From positions 1 through 14,217 of the forward strand of contig CAJMEO010000004.1 of assembly GCA_905212505.1 (NCBI GenBank): DNA of 14,217 nucleotides, in the 5' to 3' direction. Shown here piece after piece: positions 1 to 12,300 of this stretch (its first letter is position 1; every line of letters starts with the position of its first letter). This stretch comes from an uncultured Christensenella sp. GTDB taxonomy: Bacteria > Bacillota > Clostridia > Christensenellales > UBA1242. Both the position numbers and the translations under genes were made by a program. The notes under the pieces were generated by a model. It did no database searches and was not told the origin of the DNA. It saw only the letters and a list, made by a program, of their open reading frames with translations.

Positions 1-21
1 TAGGGTTTTACCCGTTATATG

Positions 22-51
22 AAAAACCACCAGGTACACTGGTGGATTTTT
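22..51. terminator. Bidirectional intrinsic terminator upstream of the giant gene
   Basis: A perfect 7-bp stem CCACCAG (27-33) / CTGGTGG (39-45) encloses a five-base loop, GTACA. AAAAA (22-26) lies on its left and ATTTTT (46-51) on its right. A GC-rich stem followed by a T run is the classic Rho-independent form. Because A5 precedes the stem, the reverse strand also reads stem then T5, so it could stop transcription from either side. It most likely ends an upstream gene not included here and insulates the giant gene from read-through. Confidence 0.78.
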
Positions 52-138
52 ATTAATTTTGCAGGTTTCGCCCTAAACTTTACATCCAGAAAATTACACT
101 ATTTTGTTAATTTTTGTTATTTTTTTTATAAATTCATT

Positions 139-166
139 TTGCGAAAAAAAGGAATTTGTATATAAT
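139..166 (+). promoter_or_regulatory. Putative sigma-A promoter with poly-A spacer
   Basis: A perfect -10 hexamer TATAAT lies at 161-166, and overlapping TATAAT copies follow at 167-172 and 172-177. With a 16-bp spacer, the matching -35 is TTGCGA at 139-144, four of six matches to TTGACA. Transcription would start near 173, giving a leader of about 50 bases. The last A of the -35 plus the first six spacer bases form a run of seven A (144-150). In such AT-rich DNA TATAAT arises easily by chance, so the placement beside a suitable -35 and start codon is the main support. Confidence 0.5.
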
Positions 167-193
167 TATAATATAATAAATAATTTTAGTGCG

Positions 194-205
194 ATTTTGC
201 AAAAT
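194..205. promoter_or_regulatory. 12-bp palindrome ATTTTGCAAAAT in the leader, possible operator
   Basis: The sequence is a perfect inverted repeat without a spacer, 28 bases before the start codon and downstream of the predicted transcription start. A near copy, ATTTTGCGAAAA, lies at 136-147 and overlaps the proposed -35. Two related sites bracketing a promoter would suit a dimeric repressor. No regulator is present in the window, and short AT palindromes also occur by chance. Confidence 0.25.
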
Positions 206-211
206 AAAGTT

Positions 212-217
212 AGGTGG
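212..217 (+). promoter_or_regulatory. Shine-Dalgarno-like site AGGTGG
   Basis: AGGTG (212-216) can pair with CACCU in the 3' end of 16S rRNA and lies five bases before the ATG at 222. This supports ATG 222 over the only upstream in-frame alternative, GTG at 189, which has no such site and would add 11 residues before the basic signal-peptide start. A TAA at 177-179 closes the frame upstream. Confidence 0.65.
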
Positions 218-221
218 GAAT

Positions 222-377
222 ATGGAAGAAAAAAAGATTAAATATCCTTTTAAAGCCTTTGTGAAAAATATCTTAATTGGCATAATGATGATTTTGTCAA
301 TTTTTTGTGCCATGCCAATAATTGAAAATGCAGTGAACAAAGTAGGTTCAAACGGGAATGGTGATGAAGTTCAAGCC
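222..377 (+). other. Signal peptide (residues 1-52)
   Basis: The N-terminus is basic (MEEKKIKYPFKAFVK, residues 1-15). A hydrophobic stretch, roughly residues 16-34 (ILIGIMMILSIFCAMPII at its core), follows, then a polar linker rich in Gly and Asn. The best signal-peptidase I site is after Val-Gln-Ala (50-52), before DEGG. The Cys at 29 sits inside the hydrophobic core and is not in a convincing lipobox, so a lipoprotein is unlikely. An uncleaved N-terminal membrane anchor is the alternative. Export by the Sec route is inferred. Confidence 0.75.
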
Positions 378-3300
378 GACGAGGGCGGCTATGCCACTGT
401 CTATGTTTATGGTTATTATGATGGTGGGTGTAGACAACTTGACAATCAGGTTTGGAAATATGGATTGTTTTGGGCAAAATCAGAAAATCTTTATAAATAT
501 GATAACAACGATTGGCGAATATTTTATACTGACGATATGACTGTTGACAAGATGGACGGCGAAAGAGAGCATGCTCTTGGTAAAGATCGACGAAGTATTT
601 GGGTTGACCAAGGAAAGCTAATAAAATTTGTGCCTGAATGGGGTGGTGGAGTTGCTAACGTTGGGGACTGGTATAAAAACTTTGATGTTGTTGGGATTTT
701 CGAGGGGGAATCTTTAAACCAATCTGCAAAATTAGTAACATACACAGATAATAACTTAGTTACATACTTTGATCGTGCAACGTTATATCCCAACAATACA
801 TACATAGTTCTCGTTGCAAAGACAGAATATAGCCTTTCTTTTGATTTGCAAAACACAAAACTTAATGTTAATGACATAACTTATGCATCTCAATTTGTTG
901 ATGCAAAGAATAGAGATTGTCCAGCAAAGAAATTTCCTCTTTATGCAACTTTTAATATAGGCAATTTTGATGGCTATGATGTTTCTTTAAAGTCAGAAAA
1001 TACAACCTTCCATAATGGCTCTTATTATTGTTATGTTATGGGTAGTGTACTAAGATTATATGCTGGCCTTGGGGAAGGCTATACATATGAGTTTAGGCTT
1101 AATAATTTAAGCTGCACAAAAACTGGGGATAAAGATGATGGTTATCAATACACCATAAACCTTGACGAGATTTGGACAGCTTCAAGCACCACGCAAGTGA
1201 GGTGGGAAAATGACAAAATAACATATAACATATATAATGCATCCGACTTGCAAAAGTTTGCAAATGAAGTTAATTTGGGGACTTTAAAATTATATGCGAA
1301 CGGATATCGTGCTGTTTTGCAAAATACTATTTCTTCTTACACAGGAGATCCAATCGGTATCGACAACACAGATCGAGCCTTTCAAGGCGAATTTGATGGG
1401 AATGGCAAAACAATAACAAGTGCGACGATAAATCCGATATTTTTGGGGTGGAGGGTATATTATTATGTGTCGCACGGGATGGTAAGTGGAACTGATTATT
1501 ATTCAGCCGATTCAAGTTTTGGGCTTTTTGGCTATTTAAAAGGTGGCGATACTCTGGTTAAAAATCTATCAGTTGATAATGTTCAGGTGCAAAATCATGT
1601 GTATAAGGGTAGTGGAAGTAGTCTTAACACCAGCATAACAAAAGGTTCTGAAGAATATTCTACTGTTTTAACAACCAGTAGTGGAGCGCTAGGGGCTGTT
1701 TGTGCCTATAATAATGGGGGAACAATCCAAAATGTTAAAGTTGGCTCATGCACTTTTAATATCGAACAATGGGCTCCAAGTGGAATCACTTGTGGCGCGA
1801 TTGTGGGCAGTATGAATGGAGGCACCATTGAAGGTTGCAAAGTAAATTCATTTCAAGTTAAGATTACAAAAAAAGAAGACAAGTATTCTAATGATTATAA
1901 ACTTGGTGGTTTGGTTGGATATGCTGCACAAAATGCAAAAATACAAAATTCATCAATAGAAACTTATTCAGTTTCTGGAGATGGTTGGCAAAAACATGAC
2001 GAAGCTAACTTCTATGCCGGTGGGCTTGTTGGTTATTTGGAAAATTCTACACTTTCAAATTGTCATGTGAATGGCGGAACACAAAATTTCACAGGAATTT
2101 TCCTTACCAATACAATTGCAATTGGGGGTTTGGTTGGATATTCTAATTCATCAACATTAACAAACAATTCAAGCAAAAATGAAATTTTTATTGATCGAAT
2201 GGATGGTGGCGGCGTAAATGCGAGCGATGACTATGCTTGTGTTGGTGGACTGGTTGGCGTTGCAAAAGGAACAACAATAAGCGAATGCAACTATCAAAAA
2301 ACTAAACTGGTGTTCAAAAGCGGGATTACACATGTGTATCTGGTTCTTTGGTATTCAGCATACAATGTTGTTTTTGGTGGCATGATTGGTTGGGTGCAAG
2401 ACGGAAATGTTAAAGTTGACAATAGTTTTGTATACATTCCACAAGGCGTTGATAGTACTTTAAAAGCGGATGCCTATTTTATGGGTGGTTATGTTGGATA
2501 TTCTAGCTATGATGTAACATTCGAAAATTCATATTCTATTATTGGTGGAACGGATGCGAATGGAAAATATTGGACTTCTTTTAACGGAGGTGATGGGGTT
2601 TATAATGCCTCGCCTTTTATTGGATATGGTTCAGGCGAATTTAATGGAACCAATTGCTATAGAAAAAACACAGTTAGTGCTGGATATGGCAGTAAATATG
2701 CTTTAGCAAATAGCGATTTTAACACTGTTTTTCAGTCTTTGCATGCGATAGACGATAAAGGACAAGACGAAATAACTCAAATTGGAAACAAAAAGGGTTG
2801 GGTTGATGTTTTTAATGATAAATCCTGTGTAGAAAAAGTTATTGAGCCAATTTATGGGTATAACAATAGCATTCAAGATAAATGGAATAATGCAAGCTCT
2901 GCTGCGCCTTTCTTGCTTGGAAAGGGTGAATACACAAGTTATATTAACCTTATGATTGACTGCACAAAGGCTGGCAACACCGGGATGAATGCAGTAAATT
3001 ATGGCAGTGAAAGTAACTATACTGGTGAAGGCTTTGTTTATAGTGTGAACAACAGTGTTAAGTATGTCTATGGCGCTGCGGTGCTAAAATCTAACGGCGG
3101 TGTTGCCTCATACACTTTGCCATTAATTAAAAAAAGCGGAGCAAACTGTGTTTATTATTCACTTTATCCTGATGGAAGAGACGAAAATGGTGTGATTTCA
3201 ATTTTTGCTTATCCAGGGGATAAGGTTTCAGACAATCCGACATGTAGGTATGAAGACTTTAAAAAAAATATTACAGTTTTAAATGAAAGACAAGATAATT

Positions 3301-6300
3301 TCACAATATACCCTATCTTCAAAGATTTCAAAATGATTTATTCACCAACAAAACTTAATGTTTCTCTTGATGGTATAAGTTCAAAAAATAATAATGTAGT
3401 GACAGTTTACACTGGCACGAAAAATGGGGTTTCTTATTCTGTTTACGAAAGAAAATTGACAGGTGAAAATGTTAATGGAATTTATATTTATGAATATTCT
3501 GTTGAAGTGCAAAATTCAAGCACTCAATTTACAGTTGATTTGATTAAAAGTATATTAAGTGTTGATTATAACAATGCTATGATTCAACAATCCATAGATA
3601 TTAACTTTGTTATTAATGCCAATTCTTTAAATTCTGTTTTAACAAAAGATAATTTAAATTTCACACTTTCTTATTTTAATGTTGGGCCTGATAATGTGCA
3701 AAACAAATATACTAATGATGCTGAAAGTCTTGAAGATGTTCAAATTTTATATTGTCATTTGTTTAAAAATGCTAACTTTAATTATGGAGTTTTTGTTAAA
3801 GACGACGAAGGTAAACTTATCAAAATAAACGGCAGTTACGCCGCAGATTATTATAGTTCAACAAATTTGGGCAGTATTCCACAATTTTATGGAAATATTA
3901 AAAATAACGAAACTGGAGCTAATATTTGTGCGGATTTTTCTGGAATTGAAAAAGTGGACGGCTTTGGGAATTTAACATTTATTGATGAAAATGACGGGCA
4001 AAATAAAATTGCTTACACTTCAATGGGAGTTTTGTCAAAAGCAAATTTGCAAGCAAAAATTGGCGAGATTGATGGAACGCAATATTATAAACTTGGAATT
4101 TATAACGAAACGAACAAAAACGGTTGGGTGGTATTTTCTCAAAATGACTACTCAAGTGGATATTACATGCTTTATAGAGAGCCGGGAATAATTATTCATT
4201 ATCACAGCACTGAAGAGAAAGAATCTTCAGAAATTAGTGACCGTATTGAATATGTTCAAGGTAAAACAACAATTGATGTTGACATAAAAGATTATTATCA
4301 AGCATTTGATAGTGAGAGATATGATTTTGTTGGCTGGGAATTGACGATTAATACAATAGATGCAACTGGATACAGCAAAGATCTTCCAACAGGGAAAGAA
4401 ACAACAACAACAATATTTATTCATCCATACAGTTTAAAAACCTTTTATATTCCAGAAAGTTTAATTAGAAACTTGGAAAATATGGATTTGCATTTATATC
4501 CTGTTTTTGTGACCAAAAATGGAGAGACTTTTGATTGCTTTAAAAATTCAACATACAAGCCAAAAGGTTTAGTTTACAGCAGTGCAGAAAGATTGTCTTA
4601 TTATGAAGTTAACAGTGTTGAAGATTTGATTTATTGTGCTTATATGGTAAATTATGGCGGAAATCAAAGTATAAACATCAAATTAACAAAAAGCATTAAC
4701 ATGATTGGGGTTAAAAATTTCAAACCTATAGGGTTTGATGATGACATTCCTTTTATGGGCAATTTTGATGGTGGAAGTTATACAATTTCAAACCTAAGCA
4801 TTGAAGAAAAATGTTATTTTCGAAGTTTGGCATTATGTGTTCACACCGCTAATGGAACTTATGAGGAAACTTTAGTTTGTTGGCACGTTTCAGATCATCC
4901 TTTTGGAAACACTATGATAGAACCAGTTTTATTGGTTGGATTGTTCGGAAAGGTGGCAAATTCTAATTCTTCAACTGTTGTTAAACTTAAAAATGTTAAT
5001 TTGATTAATGTTAAATATAATGTTTTTATGGACGAGCCTCGTCGTGATTATCTTTATCGTTATCGTTATATTGATGGTGTATCCGTCTCATACATTGGCG
5101 GAATTGCAGCATATGCCCAAAGAACAGAAGTTTCAAATGTTTTGGTTCAAGGCAATTTGTTTGACAATTCTGACAATCGGGATTTCGCCGGAACTGTTTA
5201 TGTTGGTGGGATTTGCGGGTTTATTGATGGAACAAGCAGTTATAGAAGTTCGATTTCGGAATGTGTTTCAAGTTTTGGCTCAACTTTAACAGGTTATGGT
5301 GACCATTATGTTGGTTCAATGGTTGGGCAAATTGGCAGTTATACTGACATTTCAAATTGTTTTGACCGATGCAGTAAAGACGATTTAAAAAATCTTGTTG
5401 AAAGTGAAAGTGAAGATATAGAATACCAGACATATCATAAAAAATTGTTCGCAAACCAATTAGTGTCTACTAAAAGACATGCAACAATTTATAGATATAA
5501 ATATGGGATTGTTGGGAATTTTGCAGATTATCAAAGTGTAGAACACAAAGATTTTTCTTCATATATTGCTGGCTATAAATGGGCGCTTACAAATAATTTT
5601 AGTAACATCTATACCACTTTGGACAGAACAAATATCATTGACTATTCAGATTTTTCACAAATAGAACTTTATGGTGATGATGAAGTTGTAGATCCCAAAA
5701 TTACTGCTTATGATATCTATATAATTTCGAAAGTTGATAGAAATAAAAACGATTATGGTGAATTTGAAGTTTCAGAAACAAAGTATGAAACTTGTGAATC
5801 AAATATATCTCAAAGTGGAAAGGGTTACTATCGTGGCGTGACAAAAACAACTACAACCATAAACGGGGGGCTTTCAAATTGGGTTGTTGTGGGTTCGCCT
5901 TGGGCTTTTGATGCAAACATTAATAGTGGTTATCCATATTTGAAAAACACTGGCATGAGTTATGTTAATTATTCAATTGACACTTCTAAATTTATTTTAA
6001 CACCAGAAGATGAAGCACGTTTTTATGATTTTATCTATTCTGAATTATATTCAAAAGATAATTCTAAATTAGATGAAAAATTAATTAAGCGAGATGGCGA
6101 AAAATTAATAATCACAAAACAATATTTTGTTTTGGATATAACTTCTTATATCATAGATAGTGCGGGATTAGACAATTCGTCACTAGGAGGCCAAGATAAC
6201 CAGAATTTAGCAAACAAAAGAGTTAGCGAGTTCTATAATTTCTTTGAGAACGAATTGAGTGAATTGAAACTTTCGGCATATAAATATTCAGCATCTGGAC

Positions 6301-9300
6301 TAGTAAATATAAGAACTGTCTTTAATGAGCTTGAAGGATACGAATTCTTTGAATTTAATTCTTTAACAGATTATGAAGGCTTCTTTGACACAAATGAAGA
6401 TTTCCTAGTAAGTCATTTTGGATATAATAACTCAACATACGAAAAGAAATATAACGCCACAAAAATTGTAGACTTAATTTTGAACAATTCAACAAGTGAT
6501 GTTGAGGTAACATTTAATGCAAAACCAATAAGAGTTAAATATATCTTAGAACTTGATGGTGAAAGATATGAAATTGAAGATGAAACTCAAGTTAATTTTG
6601 CAGATAATTACGCGCTTAAAGAACTTAATATTGCTTCACTTTCTGAAGAAATTCAAAACAAATTTATAGGAAAAGAAATTTTAGGCTATAAAATTTATTT
6701 GCCTGAAAAACAAACAGATTTAAATCTTGAAAGTGACGGAGATTCAAACAGACTTGTTTATATTGGTGATTATCCTTATACATCATCAGATCATCAATCT
6801 GAAACTCAAAAAATTTATGCTGTGGGAACCGAATTTTTGATTTCTTTGATTGATTCGCTATCAACAGATGATACATATCAACTTCACTTGATTGTTGATA
6901 AATACTGCATAAGAAATATCAAATTTAAGTTGAATTTCTTTGATGAAAACAAAAATCCAATTAATGCATTCATTTATGAAGGTTCTGAAAACATTTATAC
7001 TGTTGATGCTGAGAATGGCAACATAAATTATTTTATTAAATATTATAACGATGTTTTGAAAGGCGAATTTGGTGAGGAAATTATAAATTTATTCCCATCT
7101 TATTACAAAACCGGGCACGACTTTGGCGGTTGGGGGTATTATCAATATAACGACACATCAAAAACGTTGATGACTTTCTATAATGGCAATGATATGAATA
7201 TGCCAGATATAAGAATTAGCCCATATTTTGCCGAAAAAGAAGAATTTGGAGATGAAAAGATTTATAATCTTGATTTATATCCAATTTTAGCAAAAAAGAC
7301 TTTTGAAATAAGATATTTTGATGGATTTAATGATATTCAAAATCCAGAGTTTATAACTTATCATTCTCCAAACCCTGTTTATCAAGGCGACATAACATTA
7401 TATAACCACGACACATTAAGTGAATATAAAGTATATAACAGACATGCCGGATATAAACTTAGTGGCTTTGTGTTCACCAGCACAACAGAGGAAGCAATTA
7501 ATGCACTAACTGAAGTTGATGCAAATGTGGTTATAAATTCAATTTATAACATGATTTATTCAGGAGAAATCTCAGGAAACGTTATTGACTTTGAAATTAA
7601 CAAAGATAATTTAGTGACTGCTTGCATTAAAGTTATAAATTATATGCTTCAAAACAATAAAACTTTCAAATATTTCTTCCCTATGAATATTGATTTGGTT
7701 TGCATTTATGAAAGATTGTCATTTGCTGTTAAGGTTGAACTTACAAATTCTGATAATGTTGACATGAGATATACAGTTGTTGATGATATCACAAAACAAA
7801 CTTCATCTCTTAAAAGTTTAGAATTCAACCAAGTCGTTGAAGAAGGCGTTACAAAACAGGTTGCTTATATATATGTTTCATATAATGATATAGTTAACAT
7901 ATACACTAATCTATATAATGGAACAAGAATCAACAAAATAACTCATTCAAGCGACAGGCAAGATTTATATTCATTCACTAATTATGGAACAAGCAGTGAG
8001 AATTACACTAAAAACATACTTCCAAATTTAACAAAATTGCAAGTTGGCTCAATTAACGGCCTAGATTTTGATGGAATAAAAGAAAATTTAACATATTATT
8101 ATGATATTGAAGATTTGGCCGCTGGGGCAACAGAGTTAACGAAAACTGGCTCTTACTATGAAATCTCTAGTGAAGAAGACCTTGTTGAATATGTTAAAAA
8201 TATAAGAGAAAAAGAATATGATAATGTAATTTTAACAAAAGACTTGAATATTACAGGCATAAAACTTAACTTAAATTTAATTCCAGATAATTATGTTTTT
8301 GATGGAAAAGGCCACACAATAAATGGCTTTACAAGTTTTGGAATAGATTTTTCTTGCTTAGATTATAATCTTCCACAAAAAATCGGTGAAATTTCGTTTG
8401 TATACGCAAACTGTGGAACAATTAAAAATTTAAATTTTGACAACATTTGTATTAATGTTCAATATGCAAAAACTCAGGCTTTTGGCATTATTGAAAACAA
8501 CATGGGAAAAATCGAAAATGTTAATGTTTTGGGTGGAAATGTTATTTTGAACAATCATATCGCACCTGACCAAGAAACTTTTAGCTGTGCAATTTTTGTT
8601 GGATTTGTTGGTGAAAATTATATTGAGGGCAAAATTGAAAATGTTTATTGCAATCTAAATATAATTTTATCTGGCGAAGCAGTAGGGTATGTTGGCATGA
8701 TTGCAGGGGCGAATAGCGGAAATATAAACAATATTGTTTCGCTTGGGGCAATTGATATAAGCCAACAAACAGCTTCTGGGCATTCTGTTGTTTCTGGGGT
8801 TGTTGGATTATATCATTCTGGTTTAATAAGCAATGTGATAATAGATGAAAATTTATATATTAATGCAGATAACAAAGCAAGTGTGATTGGTTTTGACGCA
8901 TCAGAAAATGGACGAAGTGTTTCAAATGTTTCAAATGTTACAGACTACACAGAACTGGCTTTTGTTTTGGACACAAATTATATGGTCGTTGAAATTGAAA
9001 GTGACGACGTTCAAAAAACAAAAAATTTGTCGAATGAAGAATTATTTGCACTTTTGAATGGTGGGTTTGAATCAAGCAATTTTGTTCTTGCATACGATGA
9101 AAATGCAAATTTAAGGTTTGTTATTCCAAACTTAAACAATCAGATTATTAGCATAACAATCAATAATGCATGTCAAAACAAAAAAATTAGTTTTGTTGAA
9201 AAAATTAATGGATGTTCGGCATTAAAAGAAAGCAACAACATCAACATAAGCAAAATTACTTTCTTTAGTGATTTATGCAATAACTTTATATTTAATAGCG

Positions 9301-12300
9301 ACGAGTTTGAAGAGATTTGCTCAAGTTCATTCTACAATCTTTCAATTTTGAAAGAGACATCAAATGTAACAAATTTGTTTGATATTAAATATAAACTAAA
9401 TTCTTCTAATAGTAAAACTGGCAACTTTGTCGAAGTTTACTCTTCAAGAGTTCCAAAAACAGATGAAATTGAATATACTTTCACTCCAAAGGAATGTGAT
9501 GATTTAAATTTTAAACTTGAATTTACTAACACAAGCAATTTTTCTGACGAAGAAAAAATTAAAATAAAAGATAGCATTAAAGTTTTTATTAACGATAACG
9601 AATATAATCTATATTTTGATGATAATAATTATGCCACTATTGTGGATGATGATAGAAATGTTATTACAATTAAATATTTTGATGAAATTAAATATAATTT
9701 TGATTTTCCATCATTTGCCTTCTTTTCGGTCAATAATGGTTTGAAAGTTAATAACAATATTGTTGAAGATTCAAAAGGCAAACAGAATTTTGAATATGTC
9801 TATACTTGTGAAAAATCTAATACGTTTATTATTGCAAATATTGACAGAAGAATAACAACAATCAAATTTGACCTTAACAAAGACAGTTTGACTGATGAAG
9901 TTGAAAAAGAAAAAATTAGCTTTAATGAACAAGCAATTCAAAAAATATTTATTGATAATGGAATTAATGCTGTTATAAACAACGAAGGGCAACTTGAAAT
10001 TGAAGTTACGCCAACATTTGAAAATGGAGATGTTGTTTATTATCTTCCAGACCTAATTAAAATTGTTGACGAGCAAACTTATATTGTTTTTGATTACACC
10101 GATGAATACGGCGAAAATTGTAATGGAATAAACTATTTGCTATATGGCTTTGTTAATAAAGAAGAAAATTCTTATTATTATGACAAAAACTTTGGCAAAT
10201 ATCGCTTAACATTCTCAAAACCTATGATTTTGTATGCTGATTATCAAAAAGTAAAATATGAGGTTGTTGTTGACAATCTTAACAACTCTTGCCACTTTAC
10301 TGATTATAATGGCTATTCTAATGTTTCTGGAAAAGCGGTAAAGACAACATATTTTAGTGATAGCATCGCACTTCCAACAATTGCAAAAAATTCTTATAAC
10401 GAATGTTATGATTTTGTTGGCTATAAACTTGATGATGGCACAGAACAAGGCATTATGATTTCATCTGCCGAGTTAAATCTTATTGGGGAAAACAATGTTA
10501 TAACACACATTTTGAACTTAGGTTATGAAACATTAAATGCAAGATATACAAAATATAAAGAACAGGGCGAATTTAAGATTGTTTTATACCCTGTGTTTAC
10601 AGAAAAGGTGTATACATTAATTTTCAAAGATGGTCAAAATCAAGATGAATATGACGCATATTTAAATTATCTTGAACCAACATCTGATCACAACCACTAT
10701 GATGAAATTGCAATAAATTTAACAATTTCAGAAATTTTGAATGGAAATTTTGTTCTTCCTGTTGGAAACAAAGAACACCACAGTTTTGTTGGATTCAAAA
10801 TTGAAGGGGATGAAACAAATAATGTTGTAATTTCTTTCGTTGATGACTTATTCTATCTAGACAAAGACATTTTGATTGGAAATAAAACCTTTATTGCTGT
10901 TTATGAAATTGATAAAGTTCAAGTTATAATTGACGCTCTAGATATAAACTTAAACAAGTTGCAAGATTTTGAAGTTTCAAACTTTAATGACGTTTTGATA
11001 AAGGCAATCAGTTATGAAATAAACCCTGAAAATCAAATTGTGTTTATTGTTAACTATAACACCACAAATTTCGTTTTGCCAACAATTGTTTTGAGCGATG
11101 AAAATTATAAATTCGCTGATTATATTATTGAAAACGAAACTTACACAACAAGTTATAAATTCACCCAAGATGTAACAATAAACATTACGTGTAATTACAA
11201 GGTTAAATTTATAACAAAAACAGGCGAAATTAACTCAAGTTATAACTTATTCAGAACAAATTCGACATTCAAAAGAGATGAAGACTTAAATTATTCATTC
11301 TATGCTAATTTTAATGCAACAATTGAACTTCCAAAAACAAGTGAAGTTTCAAGAACTGGATTTATTCTTTCAGGATTTAAAATTGATGGCGAAAGTTTAT
11401 CTTTTAATGAAAGTATTGCCTCAACTAGTGTTGTTACAATTCCAACATTGATTGAATTTGTTTACACTGGCGAAACTTACACCTTATCACTTGATAGTTC
11501 AGCATACAGTGCTTCGCTTCCAAACAGTTTGATAAGCGAATATATTGAATCTTATGATTTAATCAGTGATTATCATGCTGAAATTAAAGTTATAAACGGA
11601 ACAGAAATTGCAAAAATTAAATCTGCTCTTCCAAAACTTGAAGCCCAAGGGTACACTTTTGATGGCTATGAATTTGATGAGGCGGGAACAGTTATAACAA
11701 GAAATGGCACAATAACACCAAGATTTACCAGAAATGAATATGAAATTGTTGTGTTTGATGCTGACGGGACAAGAATAAATAGTGTAAGAAAATATTATGG
11801 CGACACAATTGAAGACACTTTCTATCAAAACATTGAGGCATACGCAACAACAAAAGCCGAACAAAACAATGCAGTTTATAAGGGATTAAGTTTGGATAGA
11901 AAATATTTTTCTGAATTTAACAAGCCAAGCTTAATGCCAAATTTAGAAAATGAATATTCAACCACAACGCAATCAGGAAATTTATTTAGTGTTTATGTTT
12001 ATTGCTTCTATGTTAGCAATATAGTTGTAACAATAACAGCAAATGAAAACACAAAAATTGAAAATGAAAATGTGGCAGGAATTTATGATTTTGTTGGAGG
12101 AAATGTCTTTAATGCAAGTGCTTCATTTAAACTTTCAGCAAACGACATTATAAGTGGTGTTCAAATTAAACTTCCAGTGCCTCAAATTAAAGAAGATTCT
12201 GTTTTAGAGTTTGCCTCATTTGTTGGATATTCAATTAATGTTGACGGAAAAGTTATTGTTGTTGACAAACTTGGAAAACTTCTTGACACGTTTGACTATG

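Larger units (their letters stand above)
1..221. other. Intergenic region before the giant gene
   Basis: No gene is visible here. It contains the terminator at 22-51, AT-rich DNA with a run of eight T (120-127), a promoter candidate (139-166), a 12-bp palindrome (194-205) and the ribosome-binding site. The TAG at bases 1-3 could be the stop codon of an upstream gene, but nothing in the window can show that. The giant gene therefore seems to be transcribed from its own promoter and not as part of an upstream operon. Confidence 0.7.

Noticed and set aside
1..75. TAGGG (1-5) and CCCTA (71-75), and GGGT/ACCC at 3-13, as a larger RNA structure or riboswitch
   Set aside because: The arms are only four or five bases and would have to enclose a strong terminator. 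No riboswitch core was recognised.
189..191. GTG as an alternative start of the giant gene
   Set aside because: It is in frame and 11 codons upstream but has no Shine-Dalgarno site. ATG 222 has AGGTGG in front and gives a proper basic signal-peptide start.
524..877. Minus-strand open frame of 117 codons opposite the N-terminal region
   Set aside because: It lies fully antisense to the giant gene, has no Shine-Dalgarno site that I could see, and its protein has no recognisable domain. The plus-strand frame here is supported by a signal peptide and continuous domains.
3261..3268. Run of eight A as a programmed frameshift or assembly break
   Set aside because: The same frame continues with sensible sequence on both sides, so no shift is needed to explain the gene.
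4401..4412. (ACA)4 trinucleotide run as a variable repeat
   Set aside because: Only four in-frame units encoding Thr. Too short to suggest variability without strain comparison.
5008..5289. Plus-strand frame with membrane-like hydrophobic stretches inside beta-helix unit 2
   Set aside because: It overlaps well-formed GLUG coils in the main frame (VGGICG, VGSMVG). The hydrophobicity comes from out-of-frame reading of GTT- and ATT-rich codons.
9771..11864. Several minus-strand open frames rich in Phe, Ile, Asn and Cys
   Set aside because: Their composition is what results from reading GAA, ATT, AAT and ACA-rich codons backwards. They are scattered, short, and lie inside the InlB-type array.
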